Assembly (NCBI RefSeq): GCF_002155695.1
Contig: NZ_MUYJ01000002.1
Location: forward strand, 62,001-126,000
Direction: 5' to 3'
Origin: Erythrobacter tepidarius
GTDB lineage: Bacteria > Pseudomonadota > Alphaproteobacteria > Sphingomonadales > Sphingomonadaceae
DNA: 64,000 nucleotides
Position 1 is the stretch's first letter; each line of letters starts with the position of its first letter. The position numbers were made by a program, and so were the translations under genes. A model generated the notes under the pieces. That model searched no databases and was not told the DNA's origin. It saw only the letters and a list, made by a program, of their open reading frames with translations. Shown here one piece after another: positions 26,998-39,000 of the stretch.

Positions 26998-27822
26998 TCA
27001 ATAAGGCGGGCAGTCCCGTCCCATCGGGCTCTTGGTGAAGATCTCGTTGCCCGTTTCGGTGATCGCGATCGAATGCTCGAACTGCGCCGACAGGCTCTTG
27101 TCGCGCGTCACCGCGGTCCAGCCGTCGCTCAGCACCTTGGCCCAGGGCTTGCCCGCGTTGATCATCGGCTCGATGGTGAAGAACATTCCGGGTTTCAATT
27201 CCGGCCCGGTCCCGGCCTTGGCGGCGTGGACCACTTCGGGGGCATCGTGGAACAGGCGCCCAAGGCCATGCCCGCAGAACTCGCGCACCACGCCGTAGCG
27301 GAACTTGCTGGCGTGGGCCTCGATCGCCGCGCCGATATCGCCCAGCCGCGCGCCGGGCTGGGCGGCGGCGATGCCAAGCATCAGGCATTCATAGGTCACC
27401 TCGACCAGCTTCCTCGCCTTCAAGGAAGGCTCGCCTGCGTAGAACATCCGGCTGGAATCGCCGTGCCAGCCATCGACCAGCGGGGTCACGTCGATGTTGA
27501 GGATGTCGCCATCCTTCAGCACCTTGTCGCCCGGAATGCCATGGCAGATAACGTGGTTGATCGAGATGCACGAGGAATGGGCATAGCCGCGGTAGCCGAG
27601 CGTTGCCGGCAGAGCGCCAGCATCGAGCATCATTCCCCGGATCGCGTCGTCAAGCTGACCGGTGGTCACTCCCGGCTTGACCAGATCGGCGCAGGCATCG
27701 AGGATCTCGGCGGCAAGGCGCCCGGCCTTGCGCATCCCCTCGAAGCCCTCAGCGGTGTGGAGCTTGATGGTGCCGTCGCGATAGACGGCCTGTTCGCCGT
27801 CAACGATTTGGTATTCGTGCAT
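26998..27822 (-). CDS. map: Methionine aminopeptidase type I
   Basis: Cytoplasmic dinuclear-metal enzyme removing initiator methionine. The 274-residue product (ATG 27822, MHEYQIVDGEQAVYRDG) shows the pita-bread fold signatures: SCISINHVICHGIPGD, the metal-ligand aspartates in LNIDVTPLVDGWHGDSSRMF, VREFCGHGLGRLFHDAP with the ligand histidine, FFTIEPMIN and QFEHSIAITETGNEI. The longer open frame upstream crosses the next gene and is not used. Length is normal for the type I enzyme with a short N-terminal extension. Confidence 0.96.
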   Translation of the reverse strand: MHEYQIVDGEQAVYRDGTIKLHTAEGFEGMRKAGRLAAEILDACADLVKPGVTTGQLDDAIRGMMLDAGALPATLGYRGYAHSSCISINHVICHGIPGDKVLKDGDILNIDVTPLVDGWHGDSSRMFYAGEPSLKARKLVEVTYECLMLGIAAAQPGARLGDIGAAIEAHASKFRYGVVREFCGHGLGRLFHDAPEVVHAAKAGTGPELKPGMFFTIEPMINAGKPWAKVLSDGWTAVTRDKSLSAQFEHSIAITETGNEIFTKSPMGRDCPPY

Positions 27823-27854
27823 GGGCCCCACATAGCGACTGATCGCCGCAAAAG

Positions 27855-28736
27855 CTACGTCCCGGACGCGAAAGCCGCCTTGTATTCGGGCTTGACCGCC
27901 GCGATAACCTTCGGCGTCACCGGCAGTGTCACCTCGTAAGGCCCTTCGGCATAGGAACCGGCCACATAGGGCGCAGCGATCAGGCCGATGCGGTTGAAGG
28001 CCTTGCGGTTGGAGGATCCCAGCAGCACGGTCAGATCGGCAATCGCCGGGCAGGGAAAAAACCCGTCGTCGCTCAAATCCGCGCCAATGCGCTTGATGCG
28101 CTCGGCCTTCAGCGCCTTGCACCAGCCATCGCCGAGCGCATCCTGCAACCCCGCCTCGGAGGTGAACATCGCCTCGGGCTTGATCGCCGTGCCCGCCTCG
28201 CGGTCCCACACCAGCGTCTCGAAGGCGGAATTGCCGTGCGCGCCGCCGGTGTAGAGGTAGATGTCGGCCGAAAGCGAAAGATAGCGCGGCAAATCGGTCA
28301 CCACCTTCCATTCCTTGGCGAAGGAGAGGTTCTTGCAGCTGATGCAGTCCTCGCCCGGAAACTCGGCGAGCGCGCCGGCCCAGTCGGCCTTCTGCTCGGC
28401 CAGCGCCTTGTCGCGATCGGCCGCAAGCCGTTCGGCCAGCGCCGGGATGGCTGAGACCGCGGCGGGCCACTTGTAGGCGAATTCGCGCGTGCCGCCGTCC
28501 TGTTCGGCATTGTCCGCGAAGGCCACGGCTGCGGGCTTGGCAGAGGCCGCAGCCGAGGCTTCGGACCCGGCCCCGGTGCTGGCTGTGGCGGTGGCTTGAG
28601 CCTTGTCCTTGGGCGCGGAACAACCCGCCAGCAGCAGCACCGCCAGCACCGCGCCTGCGCGCGGGGATGATCGGCTGATTGCGGGTTTGTTGCCGGTCCG
28701 TCGATGTTTCACGTGAAACATTTGGTGAACAGTCAT
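27855..28736 (-). CDS. Lipoprotein with DUF4163/DUF3298 (RsiV-like) domain
   Basis: A 293-residue predicted lipoprotein. The N-terminus is MTVHQMFHVKHRRTG, then a hydrophobic stretch with lipobox LAGC (VLAVLLLAGCSAP), an Ala/Thr/Ser-rich linker, and a C-terminal domain containing LSLSADIYLYTGGAHGNSAFET, the pattern of DUF3298/DUF4163 proteins. Two cysteines in EDCISCKNLSF are notable. ATG 28736 has a GGGAGGGAAAGG purine tract upstream. The unusual MFHVKH stretch is dictated by the parS site embedded in the DNA. Function unknown; the domain occurs in envelope-stress anti-sigma factors and in lipoproteins. Confidence 0.82.
   Translation of the reverse strand: MTVHQMFHVKHRRTGNKPAISRSSPRAGAVLAVLLLAGCSAPKDKAQATATASTGAGSEASAAASAKPAAVAFADNAEQDGGTREFAYKWPAAVSAIPALAERLAADRDKALAEQKADWAGALAEFPGEDCISCKNLSFAKEWKVVTDLPRYLSLSADIYLYTGGAHGNSAFETLVWDREAGTAIKPEAMFTSEAGLQDALGDGWCKALKAERIKRIGADLSDDGFFPCPAIADLTVLLGSSNRKAFNRIGLIAAPYVAGSYAEGPYEVTLPVTPKVIAAVKPEYKAAFASGT
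28705..28720. other. parS centromere-like site (ParB binding)
   Basis: The 16-base sequence TGTTTCACGTGAAACA is a perfect palindrome and equals the widely conserved chromosomal parS consensus bound by ParB. It lies within codons 6-11 of the lipoprotein gene and forces the residues MFHVKH. ParB spreads from such sites to load SMC condensin and segregate origins; ScpA and ScpB, the condensin partners, are encoded later in this window. I saw no second perfect copy here. Confidence 0.9.
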
Positions 28737-28803
28737 GCTGCCTTTCCCTCCCCTTTGGCGAATCTGCTGGTGACAAGTTGCCGCCGCCGATTATGGAACA
28801 GCC

Positions 28804-30189
<1,386 letters not shown>

Positions 30190-30283
30190 ACTTGCTCACC
30201 GGCCCGCTTGCCGCTAACGGGCCTGCCACGCCGCCGTCTGGGGAGAGGACGCAGCGTTACCTGGGAAGGCCAACGGAACAGCA

Positions 30284-30646
30284 ATGAGCGGCATCGCGCC
30301 CGACATGACCGAATATGCAGTGCCCGAGGGCGGGCTGGGCCTCAAAGGCCCGGTTGAAAGGCCTGCGCCCGGCTCTCTGCCGCTGCGCGGGGATCTTGCG
30401 CATATTGCCCTGGCAGGCGCGTATCTGGCGGCGCACTATGTCATCCCCCATCTCCACGCTGTCGGCGCAGCGGGCGCCGGCCTGCGTCTCACCCCGCGCG
30501 AGGATGCCGAGGTCTTCGCCACCCTCGCCCCCGGCAGCCGGTTCGAACTGCTCGACGTGGCCGGCGAATGGGCCTGGGGCTGCCCCGGCCCGCAGGGCCC
30601 GAGCGGATGGTGCCGGACGAGCGAACTCGTCCCGGCCAAAGGCTGA
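30284..30646 (+). CDS. Stand-alone bacterial SH3-like protein (resembles N-terminus of a C40 peptidase)
   Basis: A 120-residue protein starting MSGIAPDMTEYAVPEGG. Residues about 34-118 (LRGDLAHIALAGAYLAAHY through WAWGCPGPQGPSGWCRTSELV) have the pattern of the SH3b domain that precedes the NlpC/P60 catalytic domain in sphingomonad C40 peptidases, which often follow an M17 gene. Here the frame ends directly after the SH3 region and argC begins five bases later, so no catalytic Cys-His domain exists. It may be a degenerate remnant or an independent binding protein. No signal peptide is evident. Confidence 0.6.
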   Translation: MSGIAPDMTEYAVPEGGLGLKGPVERPAPGSLPLRGDLAHIALAGAYLAAHYVIPHLHAVGAAGAGLRLTPREDAEVFATLAPGSRFELLDVAGEWAWGCPGPQGPSGWCRTSELVPAKG

Positions 30647-30650
30647 GGCG

Positions 30651-31580
30651 GTGGCGATCCGCCTGTTCATCGATGGGGCTGCGGGGACTACCGGCCTTGA
30701 AATCCGCGCGCGTTTGCAGGGGCGCAGCGAGTTCGATCTGATCGTCCTCGACGAGGCCCAGCGCAAGCACGAGAGCGCCCGCCGCGAGGCGCTCCACGCT
30801 GCCGACATCGCGATCCTGTGCCTGCCCGATGACGCGGCAAGGGATGCCGTAAGGTTGGCGGACGGGGCGGCCACGCGCATCATCGACGCTTCATCCGCCC
30901 ACCGGGTCGCCAAGGGGTGGGCCTATGGCTTCCCCGAAATCGTCGGACACGAGAAAATCGCCAATGCCAAGCTGGTGAGCAATCCCGGGTGCTATCCTAC
31001 CGGCTTCCTCGCCCTGGTCGCGCCGCTGGTGCAGGAGGGTCTGCTGCCTGCCGACTGGCCCTTTACCGTCAATGCGGTGAGCGGCTATTCGGGCGGCGGC
31101 AATGCGCTGATCGACCGGTTCCAGTCCGAGCCGCAGATCGCCTACCGCGCCTATGGGCTGGGACTGGGGCACAAGCACCTGGCCGAGATGCAGACCCACG
31201 CCGGCCTGCGCCACGCGCCGGTATTCTCGCCTGCGGTGGTGCCCGCGCATCGCGGGATGGTGGTGGACGTGCCGCTGCCGCTCTCGGCCATGTCCGCGTG
31301 CGCCGATGTCGCCAGCCTGCGCGCCGCCCTCGTCGCGCATTTCGAGGCAAGTGCCGTGGTGAGAGTGGACATGGCCGAGATGCCGCCCGCGGAACTGCTG
31401 CTGCGCACCGATGCCGCGCCGTGGGACGGGATGCGGCTCTATGTGTTCGGCAGCGCAGACGGCTCGCAGGCGCGTCTCGTCGCTCGGCTCGACAATCTCG
31501 GCAAGGGCGCATCGGGCGCCGCGATCCAGAACCTCAACATCATGTGCAGCCTGCCCGAAACGACGGGCCTGCGCCTCTGA
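30651..31580 (+). CDS. argC: N-acetyl-gamma-glutamyl-phosphate reductase (type 2, short form)
   Basis: NADP-dependent reductase of arginine biosynthesis. The product starts at GTG 30651 (MAIRLFIDGAAGTTGLEI) and has 309 residues, the length of the short ArgC subfamily. The nucleotide loop is IDGAAGTTGLEIRARL; the catalytic cysteine is Cys114 in LVSNPGCYPTGFLALV; VNAVSGYSGGGNALID and PVVPAHRGM-like VVPAHRGMVVDVPLP follow. The GTG lies five bases after the SH3 gene stop, so translation may be coupled. Confidence 0.93.
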   Translation: MAIRLFIDGAAGTTGLEIRARLQGRSEFDLIVLDEAQRKHESARREALHAADIAILCLPDDAARDAVRLADGAATRIIDASSAHRVAKGWAYGFPEIVGHEKIANAKLVSNPGCYPTGFLALVAPLVQEGLLPADWPFTVNAVSGYSGGGNALIDRFQSEPQIAYRAYGLGLGHKHLAEMQTHAGLRHAPVFSPAVVPAHRGMVVDVPLPLSAMSACADVASLRAALVAHFEASAVVRVDMAEMPPAELLLRTDAAPWDGMRLYVFGSADGSQARLVARLDNLGKGASGAAIQNLNIMCSLPETTGLRL

Positions 31581-31627
31581 TCGACGCAACGCTGCCTAAA
31601 ATATAGGCAATGCCCGTTCACAGGCTG

Positions 31628-31650
31628 TGCACCATTGCGCAGCGCACCAT
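31628..31650 (+). promoter_or_regulatory. Candidate NtrC-type half-sites upstream of glnB
   Basis: TGCACCA at 31628-31634 and GCACCA at 31644-31649 match the NtrC half-site TGCACYA, 16 bp apart in the same orientation. They lie about 100 bp upstream of the sigma-54-like promoter, the usual distance for an enhancer. The expected inverted second half (TRGTGCA) is not evident, so confidence is limited. Confidence 0.35.
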
Positions 31651-31718
31651 AATCTTGCTACCGGCTGGCTTCAGGCGAAACACATCCACTGCCCGCAATT
31701 CGCCGGCAGCAAGGATAA

Positions 31719-32138
<420 letters not shown>

Positions 32139-32205
32139 TTTTTCACCCTCTCCTGCCTGCCGCAGCGGCGGGCCGGTCCACACCATAGTTGGAGGCAATA
32201 GCGAA

Positions 32206-33615
32206 ATGTCGAAAGCAAAAGACGTCCTGAAGAAGATCAAGGACGAGGAAATCGAGTGGGTGGACCTGCGCTTCACCGACCCCAAGGGTAAGTGGCAGCA
32301 CCTCACCATGGTCGCCAGCGTGATGGGCGAGGACGAGCTTGAGGACGGGCTGATGTTCGACGGTTCGTCGATCGCCGGCTGGAAGGCGATCAACGAATCC
32401 GACATGATCCTGAAGCCCGATCTTTCGGAAACCTGGATCGATCCCTTCAGCGCCACCCCGATGCTGATCATCAACTGCGATATCGTCGAGCCTTCGACCG
32501 GCGACTGGTACAGCCGCGACCCGCGCAGCACCGCCAAGCGCGCCGAGGCCTATCTCAAGTCGACCGGGATCGGCGATACCGTCTATGTCGGCCCGGAAGC
32601 CGAATTCTTCATGTTCGACGACGTCCGCTTCGAGGACGGCTACGCCGGCTCGAGCTTCGCGATCGACGATATCGAGCTGCCGACCAACACCGGCAAGCAA
32701 TATGACAATGGCAACATGGGCCACCGTCCGCGCGCCAAGGGCGGCTATTTCCCGGTCGCGCCGGTGGATTCGGCCGTCGACATCCGCGCCGAGATGGTAT
32801 CGACCATGCTCGAAATGGGACTTCCCTGCGACAAGCACCACCACGAAGTCGCTGCCGCCCAGCACGAACTGGGCCTGACCTTCGGCACGCTCGTCCAGAC
32901 CGCCGACCGGATGCAGATCTACAAGTATGTCGTGCATCAGGTCGCCCAGGCCTATGGCAAGACCGCAACCTTCATGCCCAAGCCGATCAAGTCCGACAAC
33001 GGCTCGGGGATGCACACCCACATGTCGATCTGGAAGGACGGCAAGCCGCTGTTCGCGGGCAATGAATATGCCGGCCTGTCGGAACTGTGCCTCTATTACA
33101 TCGGCGGTGTCATCAAGCATGCCAAGGCGATCAACGCCTTCACCAATCCCACCACCAACAGCTACAAGCGTCTGGTGCCGGGCTTCGAAGCGCCGGTGCT
33201 GCTGGCCTATTCGGCGCGCAACCGCTCGGCCTCGTGCCGAATTCCCTATGGCGCGGGCGAAAAGGCCAAGCGCGTCGAGTTCCGCTTCCCCGATGCGCTC
33301 GCCAACCCCTACCTCGCCTATTCGGCGCTGCTGATGGCGGGCCTCGACGGGATCGAGAACAAGATCCACCCCGGCGAGGCGATGGACAAGAACCTCTACG
33401 ATCTGCCGCCGGCCGAACTCGCCGAAGTGCCGACCGTGTGCGGCAGCCTGCGCGAAGCGCTGGATTCGCTGGCCGCTGACCACGAATTCCTGCTCAAGGG
33501 CGACGTCTTCACCAAGGATCAGATCGAAGCCTATATGGAACTCAAGTGGGAAGAGGTGATCCGCACCGAGACCACTCCGTGCCCGGTCGAATTCGACATG
33601 TACTATTCGATGTAG
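32206..33615 (+). CDS. glnA: Glutamine synthetase type I
   Basis: Dodecameric enzyme making glutamine from glutamate, ammonia and ATP. The 469-residue product has [17 protein letters not shown] near the N-terminus, the metal-site segments [12 protein letters not shown] and [14 protein letters not shown], the ATP loop [16 protein letters not shown], and the adenylylation site Tyr398 in [12 protein letters not shown], so activity is probably controlled by GlnE as well as by PII. A GGAGG ribosome-binding site at 32191-32195 precedes ATG 32206. Confidence 0.98.
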   Translation: MSKAKDVLKKIKDEEIEWVDLRFTDPKGKWQHLTMVASVMGEDELEDGLMFDGSSIAGWKAINESDMILKPDLSETWIDPFSATPMLIINCDIVEPSTGDWYSRDPRSTAKRAEAYLKSTGIGDTVYVGPEAEFFMFDDVRFEDGYAGSSFAIDDIELPTNTGKQYDNGNMGHRPRAKGGYFPVAPVDSAVDIRAEMVSTMLEMGLPCDKHHHEVAAAQHELGLTFGTLVQTADRMQIYKYVVHQVAQAYGKTATFMPKPIKSDNGSGMHTHMSIWKDGKPLFAGNEYAGLSELCLYYIGGVIKHAKAINAFTNPTTNSYKRLVPGFEAPVLLAYSARNRSASCRIPYGAGEKAKRVEFRFPDALANPYLAYSALLMAGLDGIENKIHPGEAMDKNLYDLPPAELAEVPTVCGSLREALDSLAADHEFLLKGDVFTKDQIEAYMELKWEEVIRTETTPCPVEFDMYYSM

Positions 33616-33642
33616 TCGGGCAGGCCGCACGACCTTCAGACG

Positions 33643-33673
33643 AAAGGCCCGGGAGCACTTCCCGGGCCTTTTG
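33643..33673. terminator. Strong intrinsic terminator after glnA, probably bidirectional
   Basis: A perfect 12-bp stem (33643-33654 with 33660-33671) around loop GCACT, starting AAA and ending TTTT, lies 27 bases after the glnA stop. Because the stem begins with A and ends with T it can also serve the convergent minus-strand gene that ends at 33694. Confidence 0.9.
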
Positions 33674-33693
33674 CTTGGGGCAGTCGGCCAGCC

Positions 33694-34770
33694 TCAGCCC
33701 GTCGCCGGGTTGGCCGCGAGCGTGCCCGCGAAAACCCGATGCGCTGCGAGCGCGCCATTCAGACACGCCTGCTCCAGCAGCGCTGGTTCGACCCGGTACT
33801 GGTAGGTCGAAAAATCATAGGCCGTGCTCGGCCGACCGGGCACCACGGCGCCCGGCTGCGCCCACCAGGCGATGCCGGAGGCAAAGAAATTCCAGCGATC
33901 GACCTCCTCGCGGTTGTTGAAGCTGCCTGACTTGATCAACTCCCCTGCCTGCCCCAGCGCCACCCGGTCTTCCAGCCGGCATTGGCCGATTTCGCCCGCC
34001 AGCGCGATCTTGGCATGGTAGAAGCTGAAGCTGGTGAGCACGGGGACGAGATAGATGCCCGGCTCGATCCCGATCGAGGCGCTATCGCCGTAGATGCTGC
34101 GACCGCTGCCGGTGAGCGCGGCGAAGTCGAACACGACCCGCGGCAGCATCACCAGCGCCTTGGTCTCAACGCTCAGGGCGTTGGCCGCCCGCCAGTTGCC
34201 CAGCGAGAACGCCGACTGGTCCGACAGCGGCCCATCGAGGTGCAGGTTGATCAGCGGCTGAGATTCGGGCGTCACCACCGCAATCGTGCGGGCATCGGCA
34301 AAGGGCTTCTTGACGAAGGGAACCTGGGTGACGGTGAATTTCTGCGCCGCCTTCGTGGCCATGACCTCGTCAGGGGTTATGACGCTGCGCCCGGTTGCCT
34401 GCAATTGCGCGACGAAATCGGTGAACATGCGGTCGGCAATGCGGCGCATCATGGCGACATCGACACCCACCAGATCGGCGCTGGCCTCTAACTGGACATT
34501 GCCGGCATCAGCCGTGGCACTTATGCCGCTGCGCACGACGATGCCGAAACGATAGCTCGGGATCGCTATCCGCGAGGAGCGCGCCAGCATCTTGGCCATC
34601 GAAATATTGAAGTTCTTGGGGCCCAGCGCGCCGACGCTGATCATCTTCTGCGCCGCCCGCGCCGGTGTCGCCACACCGCCACCCAGAAGCGCCGCGCCAG
34701 CCGCGGCTACCGCTCCGCCAAGGACCGAGCGCCTGTCCCACCGTGCTGCTTTCATGCTGTACCCGCTCAT
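33694..34770 (-). CDS. Exported protein with Tat-like signal, unknown function
   Basis: A 358-residue product starting MSGYSMKAARWDRRSVLGG at ATG 34770 (second ATG at 34755). The twin arginine followed by SVLGGAVAAAGAALLGG and cleavage near PARA-AQ looks like a Tat signal peptide. The mature part has segments such as VGVDVAMMRRIADRMFTDF, GRSVITPDEVMATKAA and FDFAALTGSGRSIYGD, which I cannot assign to a family; their tone is that of a periplasmic beta-rich protein. Upstream lies the divergent antiporter gene; downstream is the glnA terminator. Function unknown. Confidence 0.75.
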   Translation of the reverse strand: MSGYSMKAARWDRRSVLGGAVAAAGAALLGGGVATPARAAQKMISVGALGPKNFNISMAKMLARSSRIAIPSYRFGIVVRSGISATADAGNVQLEASADLVGVDVAMMRRIADRMFTDFVAQLQATGRSVITPDEVMATKAAQKFTVTQVPFVKKPFADARTIAVVTPESQPLINLHLDGPLSDQSAFSLGNWRAANALSVETKALVMLPRVVFDFAALTGSGRSIYGDSASIGIEPGIYLVPVLTSFSFYHAKIALAGEIGQCRLEDRVALGQAGELIKSGSFNNREEVDRWNFFASGIAWWAQPGAVVPGRPSTAYDFSTYQYRVEPALLEQACLNGALAAHRVFAGTLAANPATG

Positions 34771-34926
34771 TTCAGGTCCAACACCCTTTGCTGCGTCAAA
34801 TATATCATCTTCCCGGACGGGTCGTCTTGGAAAAACCCGACAGGCCGGGCAGGAGCACGGCGGACGCGCTTCACCCTGTCGCAACCGGCAGCTAAGGTTC
34901 GTCGCCGTCGCAATCTTGCGGAGAAC

Positions 34927-35889
34927 ATGATGACCGAATCGATCCTGCTGGTGGCCGGTGGCCTCGTGCTGCTGGCCCTGGGCGGCGAACTGCTGGTGCG
35001 CGGCGCGGTGGGCATGGCGGCGCGGCTCGGCATCTCGCCGCTGCTGGCGGGGCTGACGATCGTCGGCTTCGGCACCTCGACCCCGGAACTCGCGACCAGC
35101 GTGCAGGCCGCGCTGGCCGGATCGCCGGGAATTGCGATCGGCAATGTGCTGGGATCGAACATCGCCAACATCCTGTTCATCCTCGGCCTTTCGGCGGTGA
35201 TCGTGCCGATCAGCGTCAACCCGGCCTCGTTCAGCCGGGATTCGCTCGCGCTCGGCGGATCTGCGGTGCTGGCGACCGGGGCGGTGCTGCTGGGCGTGAT
35301 CGGGCTGCTGCCGGGCGCAGCGCTGGTGGCGGCGCTGGTCGGCTATATCTGGTGGGCCTACAAGTCCGAGAGCGCGGCCCACGATGCCGAGGCGGTGCGC
35401 CACGAGCATGAAGCCGAAGAGCGCCCGGTGCCGCCCGACACCGGCCCGGTGGTGCTCGGCGGGATGATCCTCGCCGGGCTGGCGGCGGCGATTTTCGGGG
35501 CGGGCTGGCTGGTCGACGGCGCGATCGTGCTGGCGAGCGCGGCGGGCGTTTCGCAGAGCGTGATCGGCCTCACCGTGGTCGCGGTCGGCACGAGCCTGCC
35601 CGAACTGATCGCCTGCATCGTCGCGGTGCTGCGCAAGCACGCGGACGTGGCGCTTGGCAATGTCGTGGGTTCGTGCATCTACAACCTGTGCGGCATCCTC
35701 GGGCTGACCGCGATGGTCCACCCGATCGCGGTGCCGGCCGAAATCGCGGCCTTCGATATCTGGGCGATGCTGGGGGTGACGCTGCTGCTGATCCTCCAGC
35801 TGCGCAGCGGCTGGCGGCTGTCGCGCATCGAGGGCGCGGTGCTGGTGGCGCTCTACGCGGCCTATACCGCCTTCCTCGCGCTGCGCTGA
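34927..35889 (+). CDS. Calcium/sodium antiporter family protein (CaCA, YrbG-like)
   Basis: Ten-helix cation exchanger of 320 residues. Both alpha-repeat motifs of the CaCA superfamily are present: VGFGTSTPELATSVQAAL in the first half and VAVGTSLPELIACIVAVL in the second, each followed by GNVLGSNIANILF and GNVVGSCIYNLCGI. The central loop (about residues 147-180) is acidic and His-rich (HDAEAVRHEHEAEER), as in related exchangers. ATG 34927 is directly followed by a second ATG. It stands alone and divergent from the unknown exported protein. Confidence 0.93.
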   Translation: MMTESILLVAGGLVLLALGGELLVRGAVGMAARLGISPLLAGLTIVGFGTSTPELATSVQAALAGSPGIAIGNVLGSNIANILFILGLSAVIVPISVNPASFSRDSLALGGSAVLATGAVLLGVIGLLPGAALVAALVGYIWWAYKSESAAHDAEAVRHEHEAEERPVPPDTGPVVLGGMILAGLAAAIFGAGWLVDGAIVLASAAGVSQSVIGLTVVAVGTSLPELIACIVAVLRKHADVALGNVVGSCIYNLCGILGLTAMVHPIAVPAEIAAFDIWAMLGVTLLLILQLRSGWRLSRIEGAVLVALYAAYTAFLALR

Positions 35890-36022
35890 GGCCTGCGCGA
35901 CAGAGAACCGAACTCAAAGAAAAAACAGGATTTTTCCGATTGCCAATCGCGTGCGATAGACTACGCTGTCAGACAGGGTCGCACAAGGGCGACCGCAATC
36001 GATAAGCACAAAAGGGTCCCCC

Positions 36023-39000
36023 ATGAAGCTTTGCGAAACCCGCCGCCGCGGCCTGCTGGCCGGGTCGGCCATGCTCGCGCTGGCGACTGCTGCCACGGCC
36101 GCTCCCGCGCTCGCGGTCGTCCCCAACGAGACCATCACCTCGGGCGACATCGTCGATAGTGAAGACGAATATCGCGGCATCGGCATGTTCTTCCGTGCCG
36201 ACGGCTTCGTGTGCACCGGCACGCTGATCAACCCGCGCACCGTGCTGTTCGCGGCGCACTGTGTCAACGACCTGCCCGAAGAGGCCTACAACGTCGACGA
36301 GGTCCCGGCGGCCTGGTCGTTCAATGTCAACGCCCTGCCCGGCTTCCAGAACTGGTTCGCCAACAACTTCCGCAGCAACCCGGCGCTGGCGGTGTTCAAC
36401 GTCAACCGGATCTTCTACAACGCGCAGTCGCTGCAGAACCCACAGGCGGGTGGCTTCACCGAGGCCGATATCGCGCTTGCCAGCCTCGACACGCCGGCGG
36501 CCGGCATCCCGACCTGGGCGCTGCTGTTCACCACCCTGCCCGCGCCCGAAAGCATCGATCCGGTGCGCGGCACCGGCTATCACGTCAACCTCGTCGGCTA
36601 TGGCGGCACCGGCAACGCGCTGCAGGGCGCGGTGGGCGGAATCGATTTCCGCCGCCGCGCGGCCGAAAATATGCTCGGCGGGTTCCTGTCGCTCGATGAT
36701 CGCAACCTCGTGCTGTTCGGCGGGGGGAGCGGACTGCCGCAGAACCTCTACCAGCTCGATTTCGATTCCCAGAACCGCGATGTGGTGTTCGACATCAACG
36801 TCCACCGCGATGATGCCCTGCCCAATGAAGGCATCACTGCGGGCGGGGATTCGGGCGGTCCGCTGATCCTCGGCGCGGCCAACAACACCCTGTCGGACGA
36901 AGACCTCGTCATCGGCGTGCTGTCGGGCGGTTCGCGCTTCTTCGGGGCACAAAGCTTCAGCTCGCTCGGCACCACCAGCTTCTACCAGCCGCTATCGCTC
37001 TACTGGCAGTATATCCTCGCCACCAACCCCTATCGCTACGTCGGCGCGCGCGCGGGCGACGGCAATTGGGAAGACCCGAACCACTGGGTCTCGCTGCTCG
37101 ATCCGATGTACCGGGTGATCGATGCCAGCGGCAACGTGGTCAACGGCCTGCCGAGCACGCCCGAACTCGGCCTTAACGGCACCGAAGGCGATTTCGGCGC
37201 AGTCTGCGTCGAGTTCGAGGAACCCGGCGATGGCTGCGTGGACGTGGCGACCGGGATCTTCGAGGACACCTTCGATCCGCAGGCCGAGCAGACCAGCAAC
37301 CGCGGGCTTATCAACCTCGCCGCTGTCACCGGCGGCGCGAATTTCGCCTTGCCGGTAGCGGCGAGCCTGGCCGATGGCGCCAGTGCCGCCCCCGGTGTCC
37401 GCGCAGCGCAGGCGGCCGAAGGCGCAGAGGCAGCCGAGGGCGATACCCTCCCCGCCCCGACGCTCGCCAACGGCCTACCGGGGGCGACCGGCTTCGTCCC
37501 CGACAACATCGACGCCGTCACCACCCCCGACGAGCGCGTCGATCCACGCTACTTCGACGTCACGCTCAGCCAGAACGGGACCACCACACTCTCCAGCGCG
37601 GTCACCATCGACCGGCTGACGGTGCGCGGCGATGCCGGGCTGAGCGTGGCCGCGGCAGGCGATCTCACCTCGCTGATCGACGTCAACCAGTTCGGCGGGC
37701 GGGTCAACGTCAACGGCAGTCTCACCTCGGCCGGGGACTACACCCTGTTCGCCGGGATGATCGAGGGCACCGGCACGATCACCGCGCCGTTCCTCACCAG
37801 CATCACCGGCGTGTTCTCTCCCGCGACGATGGGCACCACCGGCACGCTGACGATCGACGGCAATCTGGTGATGTCCTCGGGCAGCACTTTCCTTGCCGAC
37901 TTCACCGGCACCGGCGCGTCCGACCGGATCGCGGTGACCGGCGCGGCCAATGTCGGCGGCGTGGTCGGGCTCGGGAGCGGGCTGAGGCAGCAGGTCAACG
38001 GCAATGGCCGCCAATACACCATCCTCACCGCCGAGGGCGGGGTGACGGGCACCTTTCAGGCCGCAGCCATCTCCGCGATCCTCGGCCAGCGCTTCATCTA
38101 CCAGCAGAACGCGGTGCTGATGGAGATCGCGGCGGCGAGTTACCGCAGCGTGATCGATCCCAGCGATCCGGTGCAGGCGGCCTATGCCGACCTGTTTGAC
38201 CAGAACCGCGCCAACGCCGCGCTGGCGGGCCTCTACCGGCTCGACTTCGCCAGCCCCGACACCATCCGCGCGACCTTCTCCGGCCTTGCGCCGGTGAACG
38301 AGCAGGCGGTGCGCGCGATCGCGGGGCAGACTGTCAACCTGCTGCAAAACTTCAACGATGCGCGCCTGCGCGAGGCGGATCGCGGCAAGGCGGGCGGGAA
38401 GATCGCGATCTCCGGCGCGCCGCTCACCGTGGCGCAGGCTGGCCTTGCGCCCTTCGCCCAGCCGATCGGCAGGGCCGCAATGGCGCTGCAAAGCGGGACG
38501 CAGGAAACCGCGCTGCGCGAGGCCAACCTGCCGGAGGATGTCGCGCTGTTCATCGCCGCTGGCCTCGTCAACGGCGATGTCGATTCGCTCCCCGGCTTCC
38601 GGCGCGACACCGAGATCTCGGGCCTGTTCGTCTCCGGCGGTCTCGAATTCTACCCGGGCGACAACACCATGCTGGGCCTGGCGGGTTATTTCAACAACCT
38701 CGAAGCCGATACCCCGCTCGGGCAGCGGGTCGACAGCAGCACCTATGCCGTCTCGCTCTACATGCGCCATAAGTTTCCCGATGGCCCGGTGCTCGACGGC
38801 CAATTCGCGATGGGCACGATGGGCTTCGATACCACCCGGACGGTGCAGTTCCTCGGCGCCGGCCAGACCCTGACCTCGTCCAGCGACGATCTTCTGGTCT
38901 CGGGTGCCTTGGGCCTGTCCTATGATCTCGACACCGGGATCGGCACAATCTCGCCGGGCATCGAAGGGCGCTATGCCAGCGTCGATCTCGCCGCGGTGCG

